NCBI GenBank assembly: GCA_020025875.1
Contig: JAHHRI010000021.1
Coordinates: 1-21,659, forward strand
DNA from: Alphaproteobacteria bacterium
GTDB lineage: Bacteria > Pseudomonadota > Alphaproteobacteria > RF32 > CAG-239
Direction of reading: 5' to 3'
Length of the DNA stretch: 21,659 nucleotides
Within the stretch, counting starts at the first letter, position 1; every line of letters starts with the position of its first letter. Positions 15,520 through 21,659 of this stretch are shown one piece after another. Under the pieces are notes generated by a model. That model searched no databases. It saw only the letters and a program-made list of their open reading frames with translations, and was not told the DNA's origin. A program made the translations under genes and the position numbers.

Positions 15520-15716
15520 TTTTTGAGTTTTCTAGGTGCCTGTGATGTTTGTATACGATAGTTCATAGCTCGCCAGCTCTTTTTTCTTGTATGATTGAGT
15601 AAGTTGATTTTAAATTTAATCGGAGGCAGTTCTTTGCCGTTTTCATAGATTCCCGAGACTATAAAAATAGTATTATTCAAGTCATGGCCAAATAGAGGTA
15701 TTAAAAAATCATTCAC
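15510..15716 (-). CDS. Upstream part of the split toxin-like gene, 68 aa
   Basis: A GTG start (15716) overlaps the end of the HhH-GPD-like gene by eight bases. The product begins VNDFLIPLFGHDLNNTIF and ends QAPRKLKKCF. I recognise no domain. It closes just after the A6 run at 15519-15524. With one extra A it would read straight into the 15319-15519 frame, giving a protein of about 132 residues. The overlap with the gene above suggests coupled translation. On its own it would be an unassigned small protein. Confidence 0.35.
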   Translation of the reverse strand: MNDFLIPLFGHDLNNTIFIVSGIYENGKELPPIKFKINLLNHTRKKSWRAMNYRIQTSQAPRKLKKCF

Positions 15717-16485
15717 GGCTGCATCTTTTTGTAAGAGATAATCCGGCTTTAACTAAAGGGCAATCATTTGGCTTATGGTTGTTACAAAAATGACGTTTGT
15801 AGTTGATCATAACCAAATGAAGCCACCAGGTTAAAGGTTTATCTTCGGGAAGTTTTATTTTGCTGTCATAACCGCATTTCTGAGCAATTTGCAACCAGTC
15901 ATGTGATTGGGCCAATTCTTCAAGCTGTTCTCTGACAACTTCATGGGCAAAGGGGGTTTTTCCTGATTGATACCCCATGCATGGTGCCAACATATCTTTC
16001 ATTCCGCTGTCTACGGGCATAATCCCGCAGTAATAGCCTTTAGCATACAAAACGCAGCATTGTCCGACTTTATACGAAGCTCCGTCTACATTTTTGGCAA
16101 TGTCGGCAATAAGATCAAGGTTGGATATGTTTTGAATGTCTTTATTTTTAAGGTTTGCATCTATGTAAGCACTCATACTTCTGACAAAACGGATTCTGGC
16201 ATCCGGCAAACCCAAAGGCTTTAGCATTGTTTTTAAATCATCATCGGAGGTTTGCGCTATTTCTTCATAAGAATGACTCAGAAAATTGCCGATTGTTTTG
16301 GTGTAACTGCCCAGCATACGGAATGAAACACGAGTGCTAAGCCCGGCTACGAGCATTTTCATTCTCCAATCAGATACGTCTTTAGGCCACCAAGGATTAT
16401 TGTCATGAGAGTTAATGACTGCTTGTTTTACGTCATCCTGTGATGCCATGATCTCAATGGCTTTTATTTTTTCATTTTCTTGCAT
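15709..16485 (-). CDS. Divergent HhH-GPD (endonuclease III-like) protein
   Basis: 258 residues. VDGASYKVGQCC (133-144) followed by GYYCGIMPVDSGMKD (150-164) lines up with the HhH and active-site region of EndoIII-type base-excision glycosylases, placing Lys139 at the catalytic-lysine position and Asp159 at the catalytic-Asp position. Near the C-terminus Cys234, Cys242 and Cys255 resemble the iron-sulfur loop, but a fourth Cys is missing and the spacing is wrong, so a normal cluster is doubtful. WWPKDVSDWRMKMLVAGLS (32-50) is a distinctive N-terminal block. The ATG at 16485 has only a weak ribosome site. A decayed second copy sits at 5406-5572. Its place next to toxin/immunity and ATPase remnants marks it as accessory. 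The glycosylase call is by motif only. Confidence 0.6.
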   Translation of the reverse strand: MQENEKIKAIEIMASQDDVKQAVINSHDNNPWWPKDVSDWRMKMLVAGLSTRVSFRMLGSYTKTIGNFLSHSYEEIAQTSDDDLKTMLKPLGLPDARIRFVRSMSAYIDANLKNKDIQNISNLDLIADIAKNVDGASYKVGQCCVLYAKGYYCGIMPVDSGMKDMLAPCMGYQSGKTPFAHEVVREQLEELAQSHDWLQIAQKCGYDSKIKLPEDKPLTWWLHLVMINYKRHFCNNHKPNDCPLVKAGLSLTKRCSRE

Positions 16486-16492
16486 ATAACAC

Positions 16493-16714
16493 TCATCCCG
16501 CCAATTCGGCTTTTAGTAATTTAGGTTCGAGGGAATCTATAATCCTTATATCATAAGTAGAATAAGGTGTTAACTGTAAATTTTCTATTTGGGCTTTTAT
16601 TGATAATAAAACGCAAAAAAACAGTTTTTTATAAAAATTTATACCATTTTTCAAATTATTGGGAATAAATATGCTCTCCGTCTTGGGTGATTTCTGCCTG
16701 ATGGGGCGGTGCAT
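16493..16714 (-). CDS. Doubtful small ORF upstream of the HhH-GPD-like gene, 73 aa
   Basis: It begins MHRPIRQKSPKTESIF and has a hydrophobic stretch FYKKLFFCVLLSIKAQ, ending seven bases before the next gene. No family is recognised. It overlaps a competing frame at 16656-16781 that looks slightly more protein-like, so at most one is likely to be real over the overlap. Confidence 0.22.
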   Translation of the reverse strand: MHRPIRQKSPKTESIFIPNNLKNGINFYKKLFFCVLLSIKAQIENLQLTPYSTYDIRIIDSLEPKLLKAELAG

Positions 16715-16781
16715 CGTTCATCATTTCGGCATACGGGAAGCGCTGCCCGCAAGTTATATGCCCAAATACGAGCAATGCCAT
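16656..16781 (-). CDS. Possible small membrane protein or gene remnant, 41 aa
   Basis: From ATG 16781 the frame reads MALLVFGHITCGQRFPYAEM and ends DGEHIYSQ. The open frame continues upstream to 16823 with more hydrophobic residues (LRLFVIFCPLVIFG), but there it has only a CTG start, five bases after AAGGA. This may be a decayed start of a small membrane protein. No family recognised. Confidence 0.25.
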   Translation of the reverse strand: MALLVFGHITCGQRFPYAEMMNDAPPHQAEITQDGEHIYSQ

Positions 16782-17103
16782 ACCGAATATTACGAGCGGA
16801 CAAAATATTACAAACAGCCGCAGATAGTCCTTATTTTAAATAGGCTTCAGACGTTGTCTGAACTTCTGGCGTGGCAGCAGGTATTCGGCCAGTTATAATA
16901 AGCCGCAACGCGTACATCATTTTCAGGGCAGTTTTTTATTTATCTGTTCCTTAAAAATTAAAATACTTACGCTGCAAAACATTATCTACAAATACTTACA
17001 GAAAGGAAACTGCTCTTAAAAATAATTAATTTTCCGTTTGAAGCACTTTCCTTTCTTCTCGAACTTGTCTAAAGAAAGCTAAGGAGGGTACCCCTTCCTT
17101 TTT
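16782..17103. other. AT-rich gap with one terminator-like hairpin
   Basis: No gene is seen. AAGGAGGGTA with CCCCTTCCTT (17081-17100) forms an imperfect hairpin around a GGGTACCC palindrome, followed by TTTTT on the plus strand. It could be a weak terminator. The rest is AT-rich and unassigned. Confidence 0.3.
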
Positions 17104-17328
17104 CTATTTCTCAACGATAATAAGGGGGATAAGCATTTCATCTGCTGTTAAACCGGCATGATGAGTTATCATGTCATCAGGATAATAGTGCAGTTCAAAA
17201 TAGGTATTACCAACACCAACAGCAAGAAAATCTCCTATAGACGCCTCAAAATTCGGGTTCTCTTTTCCATATCCAAACAGTTTTTTCTCTTCTTTTTATA
17301 AAATTTGTTGAGCCGTTTGAAAATCAAT
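17104..17328 (-). pseudogene. C-terminal remnant of an AlkP-superfamily phosphodiesterase
   Basis: The frame ending at TAG 17106-17104 reads LFGYGKENPNFEASIGDFLA, then FELHYYPDD, then HHAGLTADEMLIPLIIVEK. The closing H-x-G-L-T-x-x-E-M-x-I-P-L-I pattern is the last metal-site segment of type I phosphodiesterase/nucleotide pyrophosphatase-like alkaline phosphatases; PglZ-type proteins end similarly. Upstream the same frame meets stops. A neighbouring frame (RYELIFKRLNKFYKK) joins if one A is added to the A5 run at 17293-17297. No N-terminal part is present, so this is a remnant. Confidence 0.55.
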
Positions 17329-17354
17329 TCATATCGCCACTGCTTTTATTGTCA

Positions 17355-17563
17355 TTACGAAGTTGTCTTTCCAGAACCATTAGCCCCGCAGATAACCGTT
17401 AATGGAAAATTTATTTCCAAGTTTGCCTTACTAATTCCTCTCAAAGTAGAACCAACATTATCTATTATAATGCCTTTAAGATATGGTTCTTGAGTATACT
17501 CTTTCTTTTGTGGCGTAAAGATTTTACCAAATTATCAAATTTTTTCTGAATAGGATTAGACAT
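17355..17563 (-). pseudogene. N-terminal remnant of a P-loop ATPase
   Basis: ATG at 17563 opens MSNPIQKKFDNLVK; after a -1 step at the A4 run 17522-17525 the text continues IFTPQKKEYTQEPYLKGI, then INFPLTVICGANGSGKTT, a Walker A motif in the context typical of AAA/OLD/SMC-like ATPases (N-terminal strand, then GANGSGKTT). It stops two codons after the P-loop. The rest of the ATPase is missing; the neighbouring phosphodiesterase remnant starts right there, so a deletion probably fused two broken genes. Confidence 0.55.
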
Positions 17564-17605
17564 AGGATATTCCCATAATTAAACTAATTTATAACCTTAT
17601 AAAAT

Positions 17606-17628
17606 AAAAAAATTTTCAAGTCAAAATT
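17606..17628 (-). terminator. Weak AT-only terminator after the type I secretion operon
   Basis: On the minus strand AATTTT and AAAATT form a six-bp stem just past the HlyD-family stop, followed by a T-rich run. The stem has no G-C pairs, so this is a weak candidate. Confidence 0.35.
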
Positions 17629-17630
17629 CC

Positions 17631-19031
17631 TTACCTCTCCCGCATACTCTCATTCAGATATTTCATTACCGGAGAGAGGAGATATTCGATCACGCGGCGT
17701 TTGCCGGTTTTGATTTCCGCCGTCACGCTCATACCGGGCTTGAGTTGGATTATCTGCCCGTCGGCTTTTATTTTGTTATCCAAGAGCGTTAGTCGGGCAT
17801 TAAATACCAAACCGAGTTTTTCGTCCTGTATCGCATCACCGGAGATATTGCGGACTTTGCCTTTGATTGTGCCGTATTTGGTGAACGGAAAACTGTCGAT
17901 TTTAATTTCCACATCCTGTTCCGGCCGTACGAAGCCGATATCTTTGTTCAAAATCCGCACTTCCGCCTCAAGCCTGTAATCTTCCGGCACCAAGTTCATA
18001 ATTGGCTTGGCGGTTTCGACCACGCCGCCCTTGGTGTGATAGACCAACTGCTGCACATAGCCCGATAACGGCGCTTTAACAATCGTGCGTTTCAAAGCTT
18101 CCTGATATTTAATCAGTTCCTGCCGGTAAGACGCCAGCTTTTCGCGGCTTGCGGTCAGCTCCTGCATCATATTCTTGTCGAACTCTGCCAGATACTGCCG
18201 CTGCTCTTTTTTAAGCGCTTCAATGTTAGCTTCGGTTTCTGCCATTTTTTTTGCTTGAACGTTGCGTTGTTCCTGCAAGTTGATCAGTTCCTCTTCCTGT
18301 TCCAGAAAAGTCAGCCGCGCCAAAAGCTTCTTATCAACCAAAATCCGTTTTTTCTCAATCCTTTCCTGCACGCTTGGCAGCAATTTCTCAATGCGGGTCA
18401 GGTCGGCCTGAATAGTGTCTTTTTCTTTTTCGGCCTTGGTAATCTGCCCGTTCAGAACTTCAATCTTGGCAGCTTTCTCGGTCATCTGGCTTTTAAGCAA
18501 ATCTGTGTGCATTTTAATTAAATATTCGTCAATATCCGGATTGTAGCTGAAATTTTTTTCCGGATTGTCCGATAACAGGGCTTTCAGCCTTGCAATCGCG
18601 ATTTCCAAGGCCTCCATTTCATTTTCTACCCGATTAATGTTCGCCAGAACTTCGGTTTGATTAAATTTAATCAGATCCTGTCCTTCTTTGACATATTGCC
18701 CCTCTTGCACATAAATTTCCTCTATCTCGCTGTCGGTTAGGGTTTGAATGGTCTTGATGTTTGAAGCCGGCATCAGCTTTCCGGCCGAGGTAGCGATAAT
18801 GTCGATTTTGCCTAAGATTGACCACAAAATCAGGGAGGTAAACATCAGCATGATGACGTATGTCAACAACCGCGCGGCATGAGACGGCGGCATTTCGGTC
18901 ACTTCCAACACCGCCGGCAGAAACTCTTTTTCATGCTCGTTCATGCCTTTGACTTTACTGTCTTTAGCAGCTTTTTCCTGTAACAAGGCTAGTTTGGCAA
19001 TTTCCCAATATCTTTTGAGCTGCTCCATCAT
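17631..19031 (-). CDS. HlyD-family membrane fusion protein of type I secretion
   Basis: 466 residues. A short cytoplasmic N-terminus, a membrane helix at about 55-75, then a biotinyl-lipoyl-like half (EIEEIYVQEGQYVKEGQDL), a long coiled coil (about 140-310) and the second lipoyl half with the family segment KAPLSGYVQQLVYHTKGGVV. It bridges the inner-membrane ABC exporter to an outer-membrane TolC-type channel. The ATG overlaps the exporter stop in an ATGA (19028-19031), so the pair is translationally coupled. No TolC or secreted substrate gene is adjacent; the TolC-like lipoprotein at 5724-7628 is the only channel candidate in the window. Confidence 0.93.
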   Translation of the reverse strand: MMEQLKRYWEIAKLALLQEKAAKDSKVKGMNEHEKEFLPAVLEVTEMPPSHAARLLTYVIMLMFTSLILWSILGKIDIIATSAGKLMPASNIKTIQTLTDSEIEEIYVQEGQYVKEGQDLIKFNQTEVLANINRVENEMEALEIAIARLKALLSDNPEKNFSYNPDIDEYLIKMHTDLLKSQMTEKAAKIEVLNGQITKAEKEKDTIQADLTRIEKLLPSVQERIEKKRILVDKKLLARLTFLEQEEELINLQEQRNVQAKKMAETEANIEALKKEQRQYLAEFDKNMMQELTASREKLASYRQELIKYQEALKRTIVKAPLSGYVQQLVYHTKGGVVETAKPIMNLVPEDYRLEAEVRILNKDIGFVRPEQDVEIKIDSFPFTKYGTIKGKVRNISGDAIQDEKLGLVFNARLTLLDNKIKADGQIIQLKPGMSVTAEIKTGKRRVIEYLLSPVMKYLNESMRER

Positions 19032-21196
19032 GCCGCATTCTCCTCATTGGCGGGCACAATCGGCGCGGTCTGGCTGTTCCACAGATAAGCATAGCGCCCG
19101 CCGCGTTTCAAAAGTTCTTCATGCGTGCCGGTTTCGGTAATCTCGCCCTTTTCAATGGTAATAATCTGGTCGCATTCCCGCACGGTAGATAAGCGGTGCG
19201 CAATCATAAACACCGTCCGTCCTTTACAGATTGATGCCATATTCTGCTGAATAATCCGCTCGGATTCATAATCAAGCGCCGAGGTCGCCTCGTCAAAAAT
19301 CAAAATCCGCGGATTGTTGACCAAAGCGCGAGCAATGGCAATCCGCTGTCGCTGTCCGCCGGATAACGATGAGCCGCGTTCCTCAATAATCGTGTCATAG
19401 CCGTCCGGCAGTTCGGTAATAAAATCGTGCGCGCCGGCCAGCTTGGCTGCGGCAATAATCCTGTCCATAGATATTGCCGGATTAGTCAGGGCGATATTTT
19501 CCCGCACACTCTTGTTAAATAAGTAGTTCTCCTGCAAAACAACGCCGATTTGCCGCCTTAACCATGCCGTATCGACGGAGGAAATGTCAATCCCGTCAAT
19601 CAGCACTTTACCGCTTTCCGGAATATACAGCCGCTGTATTAGCTTGGTGACGGTCGATTTGCCCGAACCACTCGGCCCGACAAAACCGATTTTCTGTCCG
19701 GCCTTAACTTTGAAACTCATCTTTTTGAGAATTTCCGGCCCGTTCGGTACATAGCGGAAAGTAATGTCCTTAAATTCCACGTCGCCTTTAATCTCCGGCA
19801 TCGAGCCTTTGGAAAGGTTGGTTGTATTCTCGGGTGGATTGTTCAAAATATCGGATAGCTTATCCATGGATATTTTCGCCTGCTGAAAATTTTGCCACAG
19901 CTGCGCTAAGCGCAAAATCGGTTGTGTTACGCGACCGGATAACATATTAAAGGCAATCAGCTGCCCGACCGACAGCTCACCTTTCATGACGAGAGAAGCG
20001 CCGATCCACAAAGTCAGAGCCATGGTGATTTTCTGCACCAGCTGCACGAGTTGCCCTGCAATATTGTTAATATGCGATGCTCTGAAAGATGATCCGACAT
20101 AAGCCGCCAGTTGCTGTTCCCAACGACGTTGCATTTGCGGTTCGACGGCTAAAGACTTAACCGTCTCCACGCCAGAAACCGCTTCCACCAGAAAACACTG
20201 GTTTTCTGCTCCGCGGCGAAACCGCTCATCAATCCGCGAGCGCAAAATCGGAGTAAAAAACAAAGATAATAAAACATAAAACGGAATGGAGAGCAAGACC
20301 AACAAGGTTAAAGTTTTGGAATAAAAGAACATTACCGTAAAAAAGATAATGGTAAAAAAGAAGTCAATAATCAGGGTTAAGGTCGAGCCGGTTAAAAAGT
20401 TGCGGATATTTTCCAACTCATGAACACGAGCGACCGTATCACCAACCCGCCGCACGCCGAAATAAGACAAAGGCAAGCGGATAAGATGCTTAAACAAACT
20501 TGCACCAAGCTCCACGTCAACGCGGGTGGTGGTGTGCGAAAAAGTATAAGTGCGCAGCCCGCCAAGCAGAGTTTCAAAAATACCAATACAGATTAGCGCC
20601 ACCATTAACACATCAAGACTTGAAAGCCCGCGGTTGACTAAAACCTTGTCAATCACCACTTGGAATAAAAGCGGCGACACCAATGCAAACAGCTGTAAAA
20701 AGAATGAGGCCAGAATAACCTCGCCGAACAGCCTGCGATATTTGACCACCGCGGGAATAAACCACGAAATGTCAAACTTGCGGTTTTTGCCGTTGATAAA
20801 CTCACGGCAGGTCATCATTAAGAGCCTGCCGTTCCATCTATCCATAAATTCTTCTTTGTTCAAAACCTCGGGGTGGTTGCCTTTGGCGGGGTCTTGAATC
20901 AAAACCTTATCTTCTGCAACTTTGCCGATAATAAAATAAGTATTGTCTTTGCTTTGAGCAATTGCCGGCAGCGCCGTCTTGTCCAAACGCTCCCACTTGG
21001 TCTCGACAAACCTTGCCTTAAAAGAAAATTCCTTTGCCAACTGCAGCAGTTCATATTCTTCAAAATGCGAATTCTGCCGGTCATATTTATGCTTGATTTG
21101 GTCTATGGAGATTGGCTTTTCAAAGAAATTCGCCATGATTGCAAAACAGGCCAAGCCCGTGTCTATCATTTGGGGATTTGAATTTTCTTCTGTCAT
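19028..21196 (-). CDS. Type I secretion ABC exporter with degenerate C39-like domain (HlyB class)
   Basis: 722 residues, the usual length. Residues ~1-130 form a C39-like domain in which the catalytic Cys position reads Thr (DTGLACFAIM), so it should bind but not cleave its cargo, as in HlyB. Six-helix membrane part follows at about 150-440, then the ATPase: Walker A GPSGSGKST near 506, signature LSGGQRQR near 611, Walker B ILIFDEATSALD near 630, and the switch His in AHRLSTV. It exports a C-terminally signalled protein, typically an RTX protein, with the HlyD partner. The start at 21196 is the only reasonable ATG; its ribosome site is weak (GAGCAG). Confidence 0.95.
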   Translation of the reverse strand: MTEENSNPQMIDTGLACFAIMANFFEKPISIDQIKHKYDRQNSHFEEYELLQLAKEFSFKARFVETKWERLDKTALPAIAQSKDNTYFIIGKVAEDKVLIQDPAKGNHPEVLNKEEFMDRWNGRLLMMTCREFINGKNRKFDISWFIPAVVKYRRLFGEVILASFFLQLFALVSPLLFQVVIDKVLVNRGLSSLDVLMVALICIGIFETLLGGLRTYTFSHTTTRVDVELGASLFKHLIRLPLSYFGVRRVGDTVARVHELENIRNFLTGSTLTLIIDFFFTIIFFTVMFFYSKTLTLLVLLSIPFYVLLSLFFTPILRSRIDERFRRGAENQCFLVEAVSGVETVKSLAVEPQMQRRWEQQLAAYVGSSFRASHINNIAGQLVQLVQKITMALTLWIGASLVMKGELSVGQLIAFNMLSGRVTQPILRLAQLWQNFQQAKISMDKLSDILNNPPENTTNLSKGSMPEIKGDVEFKDITFRYVPNGPEILKKMSFKVKAGQKIGFVGPSGSGKSTVTKLIQRLYIPESGKVLIDGIDISSVDTAWLRRQIGVVLQENYLFNKSVRENIALTNPAISMDRIIAAAKLAGAHDFITELPDGYDTIIEERGSSLSGGQRQRIAIARALVNNPRILIFDEATSALDYESERIIQQNMASICKGRTVFMIAHRLSTVRECDQIITIEKGEITETGTHEELLKRGGRYAYLWNSQTAPIVPANEENAA

Positions 21197-21478
21197 AAAC
21201 TGCTCACTATCCCATGGGTTGTAATAATTTTTTTAACAATCTTAAAACGAAAGAAAACAAAAAGCAAAGAAAAATTCTAATCAATATTAGCAGAAAATCA
21301 AAAATAAAGAAAAGTATAGATTTTATCCACAAGTTTCAATGCGGTAACACGCTTAAATTTTTTAGGTTTTGTTTTAGAACAATCTAAGAACAGTAGCAAA
21401 ATATAAGTTTTGCACTTGCATAATTAAATCTAATGATAGAGAATAAGGCTATCTTAATCTCGCTAAGAGTGAGGAAGA
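21197..21478. other. AT-rich upstream region of the secretion operon
   Basis: No gene. It must hold the exporter promoter, but the base composition is too AT-rich to choose one. A single perfect DnaA-box sequence TTATCCACA lies at 21323-21331; with no second box nearby it is not taken as an origin. Confidence 0.4.
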
Positions 21479-21659
21479 ATGAATAATTATACAGAACCGC
21501 CCGGAACCGGCTTCCCTTCCAAAACATTTCCATCTTATGGCTTTTTAGATGTTCCCTTTGGTGCGCTCCGCTTAAAATTTCCTCTCTCTCGATTCTTTTT
21601 CCTTATTTTCACGTTTTGTTATCTGCTTTTAAGTTACGCTTTCCAAAGTGCTAATTTAA
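21479..21659 (+). CDS. Possible start of a plus-strand protein, runs off the edge
   Basis: ATG at 21479 follows GAGGA with a short gap and opens MNNYTEPPGTGFPSKTFPSY. The frame stays open for 60 codons to the end of the window, with a hydrophobic stretch near the right end (FFFLIFTFCYLLL) that could be a membrane helix. It is divergent from the type I exporter. No family can be named from this fragment. Confidence 0.35.
   Translation, partial: MNNYTEPPGTGFPSKTFPSYGFLDVPFGALRLKFPLSRFFFLIFTFCYLLLSYAFQSANL

Noticed and set aside
17310..17350. Transposase-like text RYELIFKRLNKF, resembling IS4-type ends
   Set aside because: Too short, no inverted repeats or DDE residues, and it reads better as upstream sequence of the phosphodiesterase remnant after one A is restored.
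21323..21331. Perfect DnaA box TTATCCACA, also present at 10643-10651
   Set aside because: Single isolated boxes, one of them inside a coding gene. No cluster, no AT-rich unwinding element with neighbours such as dnaA, so no origin is claimed.
1..21659. CRISPR arrays, tRNA or rRNA genes, complete insertion sequences
   Set aside because: No regularly spaced repeats, no cloverleaf or conserved rRNA sequence, and no transposase with terminal repeats were seen on reading both strands.

Overview
The window looks like a chromosomal stretch of a moderately AT-rich Gram-negative bacterium, most likely an alphaproteobacterium. The reasons are an alphaproteobacterial-style GluRS, a VirB8-like type IV secretion protein, a TolC-like outer-membrane lipoprotein and a type I secretion ABC/HlyD pair. 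No rRNA or tRNA gene was seen, so the lineage is an inference from protein resemblance.

Layout. 1-135 is the Ala/Lys-rich C-terminus of an unknown protein, closed by a UUCG-loop terminator. 304-3088 is a tRNA-charging block: gltX, then cysS 11 bases later. 3091-3671 holds two short minus-strand genes with strong Shine-Dalgarno sequences. 3867-5262 carries ybaK (Cys-tRNA editing) and a GNAT acetyltransferase. Between them is what reads as a complete transcription attenuator: promoter, 39-codon leader with a Val/Thr run, antiterminator and terminator. 5406-5572 is a decayed copy of a gene found intact at 15709-16485. 5724-8570 is a divergent envelope pair: a TolC-like lipoprotein with an extra C-terminal Ig/cadherin-like domain, and a VirB8-like protein. 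8675-11635 is a tight minus-strand cluster: a GlmU-type nucleotidyltransferase lacking the acetyltransferase half, a small Cys-containing membrane protein, and pepF. 11718-13817 is a DUF2207-type membrane protein. 14001-14771 is a BPL_N (glutamine-amidotransferase-like) protein whose ribosome site lies inside a perfect 14-bp hairpin.

14806-17630 is an AT-rich accessory island on the minus strand. It contains a divergent HhH-GPD (EndoIII-like) protein, a toxin-like fragment next to an Imm40-like immunity protein, and remnants of a P-loop ATPase and an AlkP-superfamily phosphodiesterase. Four of these reading frames need the same kind of -1 shift at an A-run. In the immunity gene the site has the layout of the dnaX frameshift signal, but the repeated pattern also fits decay or homopolymer under-calling. 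17631-21196 is a type I secretion operon: an ABC exporter with a degenerate C39-like domain and an HlyD adaptor. A partial plus-strand ORF runs off the right edge.

The most interesting points are the Val/Thr leader-peptide attenuator in front of an acetyltransferase, the frameshifted Imm40-like gene, the intact/decayed pair of HhH-GPD-like genes, and the TolC lipoprotein fusion.
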